Source: Cellvibrionales bacterium UBA2511 (GTDB taxonomy: Bacteria; Pseudomonadota; Gammaproteobacteria; Pseudomonadales; Porticoccaceae). Taken from it: 13,974 nt of DNA. The position numbers and the translations under genes are program-made. The stretch covers positions 14,514 through 28,487 of the forward strand of contig DDNV01000051.1 in the NCBI GenBank assembly GCA_002341315.1, written 5' to 3'. Numbering within the stretch: position 1 is the first letter of the stretch; each line of letters begins with the position of its first letter. Shown one piece after another: positions 6,158 to 13,974 of this stretch. A model generated the notes under the pieces. It did not search any database. It was not told the origin of the DNA and worked only from the letters and a program-made list of their open reading frames with translations.

Positions 6158-9100
6158 AACTTACCAGATTTATTCTCTTTGGCCTGCCGCTACTTGCCGG
6201 TATCTCTGCTTCCAACCAACTGCTGGCTGACGATATAGAGATATTCTTCAGCGAAGAGGTTCTGTCCGAGACAGAGGAATTCCAGCCCAACGTGCTGTTT
6301 ATTTTTGACTCCTCCGGCAGCATGGATGATGAAATTCTCACCCAGCCACCCTACGACCCCGACCACGACTACGGCGGTCTGGGTGACGACACGATATATG
6401 TGCATAACGAAAACTATAGCTACCGCAACGTCAGCATAGATCCCGGCAGAAACAGCTGTAAAGCAATGACAGACCACATGGCGGACTCACCCGACCTTCC
6501 GGTTTATGCGGGAAAACGGGTTGCCGAATGGCACGAGAGCACTGTAGAACAGTGTACGGGGTGGTGGTGGTGGAGGGTCTGTGAAACCATTTCAGTGAAC
6601 TACTGGCGCGATGTCACCAATTCGAACAAAACCGTAGAGTGCCGGGATGATGCCGGGGTACATGGTATCGACGACAGCTCCTCTGATCGCTATGCCAGAG
6701 ACGGCAATAACGGCCCCTACTCCACCAGCAACCAGATCAACTGGAACCAGAACGGCATTACCGATAGTAGACTCTACGTTTCAGCCAATTATCACGAGTA
6801 CCTGCAAGCCAACCCTTCTGAATATCGCAGAAAACTCGATATCATGAAGGAAGCGGGCACCGATCTTGTCAGCAATTTTACCGGTCTGAATTTCGGCCTG
6901 ATGCGCTTTAATTACAGCAATGGTGGCTATGTGCTGCATCATTTTTCAGATATTGAAGATGACCGCGACGCCATTATTGACAAAATCGACGATATTCCGG
7001 CCTCCGACTGGACCCCACTGAATGAAACCCTGTGGGAAGCTCACCGGTACTTCAAGGGCGATTCGGTCGATTACGGGTCTGCCTGGAACCGCGATCCCGC
7101 TGCAGTGACCCGAAGAAACGGCACCGACTACTACAATTCCCCCATCGGCGAAAGCTCCTGCCAGAGCAACTATGTGGTGCTGCTCACCGATGGCGAACCC
7201 TATTATGACAATGGTCGGGACAACACCATCTCGAACATGACCGGCAATAGCTGCTCCCATTCAGACGGCGCCTCCACATCGAACCGCACCTGTCTCGATG
7301 AAATGGCTGAATATATGGCCAACTATGACTACAACGATACGCTGGACGGCACCCAAAGTGTCAGGACTTACACCATCGCCTTCGATTTTGGCTACGAAAT
7401 GGAGCTGCTCAAGACGACCGCAGAAAAAGGGCAGGGACAATATCTGACGGCTAGCTCTTCTCAACAGCTAAAAACGGCATTTAACCAAATTATTCTGGAT
7501 ATTCTTTCAACATCCACGACATTCACCGCTCCGGCAGTGTCAGTGAACGCCTTCAACCGTCTTCAGCACCAGGATTCACTCTATTTCGCCATTTTTGAGC
7601 CGAATATCTATCCTCGCTGGCACGGCAATATCAAGAAGTACAAAATCAATACAGACGGCGACATTGTTGGCTCTGACGATGCCATTGCGATCAACCCGGA
7701 CACTGGCTATTTTCATTCCAACGCGATCAGCTACTGGAGTCAGAATACCGACGGCAATGCTGTAAAAAAAGGTGGGGCTGCCAACAAGCTAACCAACGAC
7801 CGGCTGGTTTACACCATCTCGGGAGACGCCAGCACCAACAATATTGTGCTTAACAGTGCAGAAAATATTATCGCGCTCGACAACGATACCATTACCAATG
7901 AGCTCTACGGACTGAGTGACGATGCCAGTGAGGCTCAGCGAGACAAGCTCATAAAATGGATACTCGGTGTTGATGTCAACGATGATAATGATAACGGCAG
8001 TACTATAGACGCATCACGTTTCATGGCTGATGCCCTCCACAACCGCCCGGTCGTGGTTACCTATTCAGGGGATTCTGAAGAAAACACCACAGAAGATGTG
8101 CTGTTTTTCACATCCAATGACGGTACATTCCGTGCCGTCGACACCGGCAATGGTGAAGAGCTGTTCGCTTTCGTTCCCCAGGATCAGCTGCAAACACAGC
8201 ATGCCACTTACATTAACGATCCCGATGCCTCGAAAATCTATGGTCTCGATGGCCCCATGACAATCTGGCGCGAAGAAAACCCTGATGACGATGACATCAC
8301 TATTGATGCTTCAGATGGCGACCACGTGTACAGCTACTTTGGCATGCGTCGCGGCGGTGATAACTACTACGCCATGGACATTACCAACACCAACAATCCG
8401 AAGCTTCTGTGGACCATTTTTGGTGGCAGTCCCGGTTTTCGTGATCTGGGACAAACCTGGTCAAAACCGGTGCGTGGCCGCATAAACTGGGGTTGTAACG
8501 GGGAAGGCGAAAACTGCACCACCAGAGACGTGCTTGTTTTTGGTGGTGGCTATGACACGACACATGATGCGGCAACTACCCCGACAACGGGTGATATGGG
8601 CGCGGCTATTTATATGGTAGATGCCCTGACAGGCCAGAAACTCTGGTCCGCCGGTAATAACGACACCAGCGAGGATATTCACAACCTGGATCTGCCAATG
8701 AGCAACAGCATTCCCGGCGATCTGACCATAGCTGACATGAATGGTGACGGTATTGACGACATCATCTTTGGCGTGGATATTCAGGGCAGCATATGGCGTA
8801 TTGATATTAATAGTGCCACGACTGCGGCAAACAACCTCGCCCAGGGTGGAAAGATTGCGAACCTTGCCGAAGCTGGAGAATTCCGCCGTTTTTATGTGGG
8901 GCCCACTGTGTCCCTGTCACAGAAAAAAGGCCGTGCACCCTTCTTTGTGCTGACTTTTGGCAGTGGCTATATGGCCCACCCAAAAAATACTGCGATAGAC
9001 GATAGACTGTACTCACTCTTTGAATACAGTGTGTACGGGCCACCCAAAGACGAAGATGGCGACGTTGTATACAACAGCATCGATAACGATGATTTGTTGG

Positions 9101-9549
9101 ACATGTCCAGCCCCGACAGTGTCCCTGCCGATCCTCAGACAAATGCACCCAACGGGTTCTACAAGGATGCTATCGACCTGGGTGAAAAATTCATGCGACC
9201 GGCACTGACGATTGATGGCACATCTATTTACACCTCTTATCTCCCGGAAGGAACCGGAGAGGTTGACACCACCTGTGGTGCCGGTTATCTCGGAGGTGGG
9301 CGACTCTATGCCATGAACTTTGTCACTGGCAAAACCGTACTGTCCAGCCAGTACATCAATCTGAAACAACCGGGTAACCCACCGGAAGTCGTCGCACTGT
9401 TTGTGCCGGATGAAGATGGTAAAACCTCGATAGAATTCTATGTGGGAACTGAAAAAGTTACCGATACGGAATGTGAGGGTGAAGACTGTCCCGAAGGACT
9501 GCCGACAACAGTCAAGATCTACAGAACCTATTGGCGGGAAAATCAATAG
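6154..9549 (+). CDS. pilY1: Pilus tip adhesin/mechanosensor PilY1
   Basis: Large exported PilY1/PilC-family protein, 1131 residues, acting at the pilus tip in adhesion, surface sensing and control of retraction. A signal peptide (1-25, cut after LLA) is followed by a VWA domain with the MIDAS metal site: DSSGS with D52, S54, S56, then T287 in WTPLNET and D346 in LLTDGEP. The VWA region has seven Cys (102, 134, 143, 163, 336, 367, 380) and a run of four Trp at 137-140. The C-terminal half, from about 650 (LFFTSNDGTFRAVD), is the seven-bladed-propeller-type PilY1 domain. It holds an EF-hand-like loop DMNGDGIDD at 861-869, matching the calcium site that controls retraction in Pseudomonas PilY1; another Asp/Asn-rich loop lies at 607-619. 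No RGD motif was found. AGAGGA lies 7 bases before ATG 6154, and the start overlaps the upstream stop. Confidence 0.95.
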   Translation: MKLTRFILFGLPLLAGISASNQLLADDIEIFFSEEVLSETEEFQPNVLFIFDSSGSMDDEILTQPPYDPDHDYGGLGDDTIYVHNENYSYRNVSIDPGRNSCKAMTDHMADSPDLPVYAGKRVAEWHESTVEQCTGWWWWRVCETISVNYWRDVTNSNKTVECRDDAGVHGIDDSSSDRYARDGNNGPYSTSNQINWNQNGITDSRLYVSANYHEYLQANPSEYRRKLDIMKEAGTDLVSNFTGLNFGLMRFNYSNGGYVLHHFSDIEDDRDAIIDKIDDIPASDWTPLNETLWEAHRYFKGDSVDYGSAWNRDPAAVTRRNGTDYYNSPIGESSCQSNYVVLLTDGEPYYDNGRDNTISNMTGNSCSHSDGASTSNRTCLDEMAEYMANYDYNDTLDGTQSVRTYTIAFDFGYEMELLKTTAEKGQGQYLTASSSQQLKTAFNQIILDILSTSTTFTAPAVSVNAFNRLQHQDSLYFAIFEPNIYPRWHGNIKKYKINTDGDIVGSDDAIAINPDTGYFHSNAISYWSQNTDGNAVKKGGAANKLTNDRLVYTISGDASTNNIVLNSAENIIALDNDTITNELYGLSDDASEAQRDKLIKWILGVDVNDDNDNGSTIDASRFMADALHNRPVVVTYSGDSEENTTEDVLFFTSNDGTFRAVDTGNGEELFAFVPQDQLQTQHATYINDPDASKIYGLDGPMTIWREENPDDDDITIDASDGDHVYSYFGMRRGGDNYYAMDITNTNNPKLLWTIFGGSPGFRDLGQTWSKPVRGRINWGCNGEGENCTTRDVLVFGGGYDTTHDAATTPTTGDMGAAIYMVDALTGQKLWSAGNNDTSEDIHNLDLPMSNSIPGDLTIADMNGDGIDDIIFGVDIQGSIWRIDINSATTAANNLAQGGKIANLAEAGEFRRFYVGPTVSLSQKKGRAPFFVLTFGSGYMAHPKNTAIDDRLYSLFEYSVYGPPKDEDGDVVYNSIDNDDLLDMSSPDSVPADPQTNAPNGFYKDAIDLGEKFMRPALTIDGTSIYTSYLPEGTGEVDTTCGAGYLGGGRLYAMNFVTGKTVLSSQYINLKQPGNPPEVVALFVPDEDGKTSIEFYVGTEKVTDTECEGEDCPEGLPTTVKIYRTYWRENQ

Positions 9550-9950
9550 TGAAACAGCGTACAGAAGGATTCAGTCTGATTGAGCTAATGATTGTGGTGG
9601 CAATCATCGCATTACTTGCGATGATTGCGTACCCGTCTTACATGGATACTGTCAGGGAGACTCGCCGCACCGAGGGCGTTGCCCTGATGAATAAAGTGAT
9701 GCAGGCCCAGGAACGCCATTTTATCAACAACCTGACCTATACGACGGATCTGACTGATCTGGGCTTCGCCGTGGCCGCCAACCTTCCCTCTGAAAACGGG
9801 CACTATCAGATCAGTGCGGCAGCTTGCGCCGGAGGACTGCCTATAGATGAGTGCATTAACATCGTGGCAACGGCACAGGGAGGCCAGGCTGTGGAGGGTA
9901 ACCTGGGACTCAGTAGCCGAGGGGAAAAAACCGGCAACTGGGAGGACTAG
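9549..9950 (+). CDS. pilE: Minor pilin PilE
   Basis: Type IVa pilin-like protein, 133 residues, last gene of the operon. GTG 9549 gives the 7-residue leader MKQRTEG cut before FSLIELMIVVAIIALLAMIAYPSY, the canonical pilin helix with Glu+5. TRRTEGVALMNKVMQAQERHF and a Cys pair in CAGGLPIDEC (a C-terminal disulfide loop) fit the PilE minor pilin, which links the priming complex to the major pilin. The GTG shares a base with the pilY1 stop (TAGTG), with GGCGGG about 10 bases upstream; an earlier TTG at 9531 would overlap pilY1 and lengthen the leader needlessly. PilE is the standard gene between pilY1/pilY2 and ispH in Pseudomonas. It could be confused with a major pilin, but the operon context argues against that. 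Confidence 0.88.
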   Translation: MKQRTEGFSLIELMIVVAIIALLAMIAYPSYMDTVRETRRTEGVALMNKVMQAQERHFINNLTYTTDLTDLGFAVAANLPSENGHYQISAAACAGGLPIDECINIVATAQGGQAVEGNLGLSSRGEKTGNWED

Positions 9951-9987
9951 CTCTGGTTTTGTGTTCTTGAAACAGCCTTTCCAAAAC

Positions 9988-10015
9988 AAAAAACCGGACA
10001 ATGTCCGGTTTTTTT
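9988..10015. terminator. Bidirectional rho-independent terminator
   Basis: AAAAAA-CCGGAC-AAT-GTCCGG-TTTTTTT forms a perfect GC-rich 6-bp stem, extended by A-T pairs, with a three-base loop. The T-run on each strand lets it stop both the pilus operon (ending at 9950) and the converging ispH operon (ending at 10041). Confidence 0.93.
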
Positions 10016-10040
10016 CTTAGCGCATAACTTATCTATTTCA

Positions 10041-10973
10041 CTAGCGAAGTTCTCGTGGCATCGAGAAACTGATATTTTCAGTGGCGCCGGGAAGCTCTTC
10101 AGGAGGACGCGCACCCAATGTTTCAAGTTTATTGACGACATCGCGAACCAGGACTTCCGGCGCTGAAGCACCGGCAGTCACACCGATGGCTTTTTTGCCC
10201 ACCAGCCAGCTCGGCTTGATATCCAGCGCACTATCGATCAAATAGGCATCGGCACCACATCGATCGGCAAGCTCTCGCAGTCGATTGGAGTTGGAACTAT
10301 TCGGCGAGCCGACCACCAGTACCAGATCACACTCCAGTGCCAACTGTTTGACGGCATCCTGACGATTCTGGGTGGCATAGCAGATATCATCTTTTTTAGG
10401 GCCAGAGATGGCGGGAAAACGCTGCCGCAGGGCATCAATCACCTTCGCTGTATCATCAACCGATAGCGTTGTCTGGGTGACGTAGGCCAGATTGTCCGGT
10501 GCATTGACGTCAAGTTGACTGACATCAGCCTCATTTTCCACCAGATAGATATGCCCACCATTGACGCCATCATATTGCCCCATGGTCCCCTCGACTTCAG
10601 GGTGGCCCTGATGACCAATCAGGATGCACTCACGGCCCTCACGACTGTAACGCACCACCTCCATATGGACTTTTGTGACCAGCGGACAGGTCGCATCAAA
10701 GACCCGCAACTGCCGCAACGCAGCCTCCTGCCTGACGGACTGGGCCACGCCGTGGGCACTGAAAACCACAATCACATTGTCGGGCACTTCATGAAGTTCC
10801 TCGACAAAGATGGCGCCGCGCTCGCGGAGCGCGTCCACCACGAACTTGTTATGCACCACTTCGTGACGGACATAGATGGGGGCACCAAAAATGTCCAGGG
10901 CGCGATTGACAATATCAATGGCCCGATCAACGCCAGCGCAAAACCCACGCGGATTGGCGAGTTTGATCTCCAT
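10041..10973 (-). CDS. ispH: 4-hydroxy-3-methylbut-2-enyl diphosphate reductase IspH (LytB)
   Basis: Cytoplasmic [4Fe-4S] enzyme for the last step of the MEP pathway, reducing HMBPP to IPP and DMAPP. The 310 residues match the family length. The three cluster-binding Cys are C12 (PRGFCAGV), C96 ([11 protein letters not shown]) and C198 (ICYATQNRQ). The active-site H124 and E126 lie in [12 protein letters not shown], and the substrate-binding [10 protein letters not shown] motif begins at 223. The N-terminus [19 protein letters not shown] starts directly at the domain. The ATG shares one base with the fkpB stop (TAATG), with only a weak Shine-Dalgarno-like GGTGA upstream, so translation is probably coupled. 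It is the last gene of the ileS-lspA-fkpB-ispH operon, a common gammaproteobacterial order, and ends at the shared terminator. Confidence 0.97.
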   Translation of the reverse strand: MEIKLANPRGFCAGVDRAIDIVNRALDIFGAPIYVRHEVVHNKFVVDALRERGAIFVEELHEVPDNVIVVFSAHGVAQSVRQEAALRQLRVFDATCPLVTKVHMEVVRYSREGRECILIGHQGHPEVEGTMGQYDGVNGGHIYLVENEADVSQLDVNAPDNLAYVTQTTLSVDDTAKVIDALRQRFPAISGPKKDDICYATQNRQDAVKQLALECDLVLVVGSPNSSNSNRLRELADRCGADAYLIDSALDIKPSWLVGKKAIGVTAGASAPEVLVRDVVNKLETLGARPPEELPGATENISFSMPRELR

Positions 10974-11452
10974 TAGTGGGTCACCGCCGGCATGACATCA
11001 AGAATTTTTACGGCGAAGGTAATTTGATGGCCTGCGAGCGGGTGATTGAAGTCCACCATGACATGCTCCTCATCTATCTCAACCACGACACCGGGCAACT
11101 CGGCCTGACTGGCATCGGCAAATGACAGCATCAGCCCCGGCTCCAGCTGGACATCATCGGCTCCGCCCTTTAGAAAGTCCCCTTTTGAAAAGCGCTGAAT
11201 ATTGTTGGGATTGTGGGGGCCAAAGCCCTGCTCCGGACCGATCTCCAGAACAACTTCGTCTCCGGCACTCAAGCCAAACAATGCAGATTCAAAACCATTC
11301 AGCAGACTCCCGTCGCCCACCACAAAGGTCGCCGGCTTGCCGGAAAAGTTGGAGTCCACCACCGAACCATCTTCCAGCGCTAGCGAAAAATGCAGTGTCA
11401 CCTTGGTATCCGGCCCAATGGTGACAGGTGCTGTTTCATGGGTATCAACCAT
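10973..11452 (-). CDS. fkpB: FKBP-type peptidyl-prolyl isomerase FkpB (SlpA family)
   Basis: SlyD/SlpA-type cytoplasmic prolyl isomerase and probable folding chaperone, 159 residues. The FKBP part is seen in [40 protein letters not shown] and EQGFGPHNP; the middle region (about 85-130) is the insert-in-flap domain, with [21 protein letters not shown] closing the fold. I chose ATG 11452: AAGGAG (11465-11460) lies 7 bases ahead and the ATG shares a base with the lspA stop (TGATG). A TTG one codon earlier is less likely. There is no His-rich metal tail as in SlyD, which supports the SlpA/FkpB subgroup. The position between lspA and ispH is typical. Confidence 0.94.
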   Translation of the reverse strand: MVDTHETAPVTIGPDTKVTLHFSLALEDGSVVDSNFSGKPATFVVGDGSLLNGFESALFGLSAGDEVVLEIGPEQGFGPHNPNNIQRFSKGDFLKGGADDVQLEPGLMLSFADASQAELPGVVVEIDEEHVMVDFNHPLAGHQITFAVKILDVMPAVTH

Positions 11453-11958
11453 CAATTTTCTCCTTCATGTGACTGGTCGCGATGGCATAGACTTTCAATG
11501 ATTAACAGGATAGCACCCACTGTAATCGCAGAATCCGCCACATTGAACGCGGGCCAGTGATAATTCAAATAATGGACGTCGATAAAATCAACCACATAAC
11601 CGAGAAACACCCGATCCAGTAAGTTACCCAGCGCACCACCGAGCACCAGTGCCAGTGCAATACCCAGCAGGGTTTTCCCAGGGGTCAGGCGCGCCATCCA
11701 AAGCACAATGAAAACACTCACCGCCAGCGCGATACCGGTAAAAAACCAGCGCTGCCAGCCGCCTGCATCACTGAGAAAGCTGAAGGCTGCACCCCAGTTG
11801 TGAAGCAGCGTCAGGTTCAGCATAGGCAGCAACTCCACCGCCCGGCCATAAACCAGTGACGCCGAAGCCCAGTATTTGGTGGACTGATCGATCAGAATGA
11901 CCAGTACGGACAGGAGATACCAGCCAGCGCGAGATTGCATGATCTTTACCATTGGCAT
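11452..11958 (-). CDS. lspA: Lipoprotein signal peptidase LspA (signal peptidase II)
   Basis: Inner-membrane aspartyl protease that removes the signal peptide from diacylglyceryl-modified prolipoproteins. From ATG 11958 it has 168 residues, close to known LspA proteins (about 164-169). Four hydrophobic segments can be traced, the first being WYLLSVLVILIDQSTKYW. The catalytic pair is D115 in GNLLDRV and D142 in FNVADSAIT, both in the conserved contexts; HNWGAAFSFLS is also a family motif. The frame is open further upstream into ileS, but that extension overlaps the ileS C-terminus and is not membrane-like. ATG 11952 and ATG 11940 (MQSRAGWYLL) are alternative starts, as no clear Shine-Dalgarno sequence decides; 11958 lies 4 bases after the ileS stop. 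Confidence 0.94.
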   Translation of the reverse strand: MPMVKIMQSRAGWYLLSVLVILIDQSTKYWASASLVYGRAVELLPMLNLTLLHNWGAAFSFLSDAGGWQRWFFTGIALAVSVFIVLWMARLTPGKTLLGIALALVLGGALGNLLDRVFLGYVVDFIDVHYLNYHWPAFNVADSAITVGAILLIIESLCHRDQSHEGEN

Positions 11959-11962
11959 CTGG

Positions 11963-13974
11963 TCACGCAAACAGACGCCGTTCGCCGGCACCTGTGACGT
12001 TTTCCACGCAGCGACCACACAACTCCGGGTGTTCAGCCACCGCACCCACATCGGCGCGGTGATGCCAACAGCGGACACATTTATCATGGGACGTTCGGTC
12101 AACATGCAAAAGCAAACCCTCAAGTTCCGTAGGTTCGGCGCCGTTTGCCTCACCGAGCGGTGCCAGCCGGGCCTCGGAGGTAATCAACACAAAACGCAAT
12201 TCATCTTTCAGTTTACCCAGCGCACTGGCCAGCGCACCGTCTGCGTACAGCACCACTTCCGCCTCCAGAGACTTCTGGATACCCGTCTCTTTTTTGCCTT
12301 CCAGTACTTTGTTGACCGCATTTCGAGCCCTGGCAATTAGCGTCCAGTCGCTGTCGGGAATCGCATCTGCGGCAGCGGGTGGCAGCGACCACCACTCCGC
12401 CATAAATACCGACTCTCCACGCTCCCCGGGCATGACACGCCAGATTTCATCCGCAGTAAAGCTGAGCACCGGGGCAATCCACCGAACCAACGCCTCGGCG
12501 ATATGATAAATTGCCGACTGCGCAGATCGTCTGGCCCTGGAGTTCTCCTGACAGGTGTATTGGCGATCCTTGATGATATTCAGGTAGAAACCACCCATAT
12601 CGGTGACACAAAAATTGTGTAGTTTCTGGTAGATGGGATGAAAATGGTAGCTGTCATAGGCAGCGAGGATATCCCGCTGGGCGCTGGCAGCCCGGCCCAC
12701 AGCCCAGCGGTCCAGCTCCAGCATATCCTCGACCGGCAACAAATCCCGAGCCGGATCGAAACCGTTGAGATTTGAAAGCAGGAATCGGGCAGTATTGCGG
12801 ATGCGCCGGTAGGAGTCTGCAGTGCGCTTGAGAATTTCCTCGGAAACGCTCATTTCCGCACTGAAATCCGTCGCTGCAACCCACAGACGCAAGACATCCG
12901 CACCCAAATCGTTGACTACCTGCTGGGGCGACATCACATTGCCCAGGGATTTGGACATCTTTCGACCATCGGCATCCACCGTAAAACCATGCGTCAGGAC
13001 GGCCCGGTATGGGGCGCTCCCCTTGATGGCAATGGCCGTTTTCAGTGAAGACTGGAACCAGCCACGGTGCTGATCAGACCCCTCCAGATAGAGATCTGCC
13101 GGATAGGCGAGCTGGTCGCGGGTATCCAGCACAGCGGCATGGGTGACCCCGGAATCGAACCAGACATCCAGAGTATCCGTGACCTTGGTATAGTTTGCGG
13201 CGTCATTACCCAGCAACTCCGTTGCATCCAGATCAAACCAGGCATCAATACCCGACTGCTCAACACGCTGGGCAACCACCTCAATCAACTCGGCAGTGCG
13301 CGGGTGCCAATCGCCGGTTTCCCGGTGAATAAACAGGGTTATCGGCACACCCCAGGTGCGCTGACGGGAAATACACCAGTCGGGGCTGTTCTCCAGCATC
13401 CCCTCAATGCGAGCCTGCCCCCAGGACGGATACCAGGTGACGTCCTTCACCGCCTTGAGGGCTTTATCCAACAAGCCGTTCTGCTGCATGCCGATAAACC
13501 ATTGCGGTGTGGCGCGGTAGATCAGCGGGGTTTTGGTCCGCCAGCAGTGTGCATAGCTATGGGTGATTTTATGGGTGGACAACAGCGCACCCCGCCGCTC
13601 CAGTAGCGCCAGAACGGCTTCATCCGCCTTGTAGACATGCTCGCCGGCAAACAGCGGCACGCTGTCGCGGAAAAGGCCATGATCATCAATATAATTGAGT
13701 GTGCCAATACCGTATTTATTGGCCACTACGAAGTCTTCCATGCCGTGATCCGGCGCTGTATGGACACAGCCGGTACCGGTTTCTGTGGTGACATGGTCGC
13801 CCAGCAATATTGGCACCTGACGATCATAAAAAGGATGCTGTAGTAACTGATTCTCGAGCCGTTGCCCTTTGACACGGCCGACAACCCGATAGTCTTTTAC
13901 ACCCCAGCGCTTCATCACGGCAGGCACCAGCTCTTCGGCTAACAGAAAGCGACCGACACCCTCACCGACACCCT
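11963..13974 (-). CDS. ileS: Isoleucyl-tRNA synthetase IleS, N-terminal part beyond window
   Basis: Charges tRNA-Ile with isoleucine and edits mischarged valine. About 670 C-terminal residues are present of roughly 940; the frame stays open to the window end, so the start and the HIGH motif lie outside. Visible parts in order: the end of the CP1 editing domain with [15 protein letters not shown] (about 13741-13785), the catalytic core with [12 protein letters not shown] and DVWFDSG, the KMSKS loop at 12961-12947 ([12 protein letters not shown]), the anticodon-binding alpha-helical domain, and a C-terminal zinc-binding region with two CxxC pairs (CVRCW and CGRCV, about 12080-12005). This zinc-finger form is the usual bacterial type and gives no sign of a mupirocin-resistant variant. 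It heads the visible part of the operon with lspA, fkpB and ispH. Confidence 0.97.
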   Translation of the reverse strand, partial: GVGEGVGRFLLAEELVPAVMKRWGVKDYRVVGRVKGQRLENQLLQHPFYDRQVPILLGDHVTTETGTGCVHTAPDHGMEDFVVANKYGIGTLNYIDDHGLFRDSVPLFAGEHVYKADEAVLALLERRGALLSTHKITHSYAHCWRTKTPLIYRATPQWFIGMQQNGLLDKALKAVKDVTWYPSWGQARIEGMLENSPDWCISRQRTWGVPITLFIHRETGDWHPRTAELIEVVAQRVEQSGIDAWFDLDATELLGNDAANYTKVTDTLDVWFDSGVTHAAVLDTRDQLAYPADLYLEGSDQHRGWFQSSLKTAIAIKGSAPYRAVLTHGFTVDADGRKMSKSLGNVMSPQQVVNDLGADVLRLWVAATDFSAEMSVSEEILKRTADSYRRIRNTARFLLSNLNGFDPARDLLPVEDMLELDRWAVGRAASAQRDILAAYDSYHFHPIYQKLHNFCVTDMGGFYLNIIKDRQYTCQENSRARRSAQSAIYHIAEALVRWIAPVLSFTADEIWRVMPGERGESVFMAEWWSLPPAAADAIPDSDWTLIARARNAVNKVLEGKKETGIQKSLEAEVVLYADGALASALGKLKDELRFVLITSEARLAPLGEANGAEPTELEGLLLHVDRTSHDKCVRCWHHRADVGAVAEHPELCGRCVENVTGAGERRLFA

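Noticed and set aside
9013..9546. Minus-strand 177-codon open frame antisense to the PilY1 C-terminus
   Set aside because: PilY1 has strong domain evidence here, and the opposite frame shows no recognisable domain.
10515..10976. Plus-strand 153-codon open frame antisense to ispH
   Set aside because: IspH on the other strand has all catalytic residues and full length; the plus-strand frame is its shadow, rich in His/Asp/Ile with no domain.
11959..12153. 65-codon upstream extension of lspA
   Set aside because: It runs over the zinc-binding C-terminus of ileS and adds a non-membrane segment unknown in LspA.
13067..13606. Plus-strand 179-codon open frame antisense to ileS
   Set aside because: It lies entirely within the conserved catalytic part of IleS, with no signal peptide or family motif.

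Overview
The window is chromosomal DNA from a gammaproteobacterium. It carries a type IVa pilus minor-pilin locus facing an isoprenoid/lipoprotein housekeeping operon. The gene families and their order (pilS-pilR, fimT, fimU-like, pilV, pilW, pilX, pilY1, pilE, then ispH, fkpB, lspA and ileS on the other strand) match the arrangement I recall from Pseudomonas aeruginosa (PA4546-PA4560). The base composition is intermediate and PilY1 is acidic and Asp/Asn-rich. Both fit a marine relative of Pseudomonas, perhaps Cellvibrionales or a related order, but the genus is inference only.

Plus strand, 1-9950. The 3' part of pilS (sensor kinase, cut by the window start) overlaps pilR (sigma-54 response regulator). 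After a 141-bp gap with a plausible sigma-70 promoter come fimT, a 156-bp gap, and a tightly packed run: fimU-like, pilV, pilW, pilX, a small secreted protein of unknown function, pilY1 and pilE. Most junctions in this run are stop/start overlaps (ATGA, TAGTG), so translation is probably coupled. The products should form the priming and tip complex of the pilus: the minor pilins plus the PilY1 adhesin/mechanosensor with a VWA domain and a C-terminal propeller. PilSR would respond to pilin levels in the inner membrane.

A near-perfect hairpin with a T-run at 9988-10015 separates the two converging operons and can stop both.

Minus strand, 13974-10041. ileS (N-terminal part lies beyond the window end), lspA, fkpB and ispH form an operon with overlaps or a 4-bp gap. 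It supplies isoleucyl-tRNA, lipoprotein signal-peptide cleavage, a prolyl isomerase and the last step of the MEP isoprenoid pathway.

Most of the window is a known locus type. The least explained parts are the 126-codon secreted protein between pilX and pilY1 (the usual pilY2 slot after pilY1 is empty), a strong hairpin at the end of pilX just before it, a four-tryptophan loop between two cysteines in the PilY1 VWA domain, and a FimT tail carrying the GRxR motif linked to DNA uptake. No mobile elements, tRNAs, rRNAs or CRISPR arrays were seen. No gene-free stretch exceeds 300 bases.
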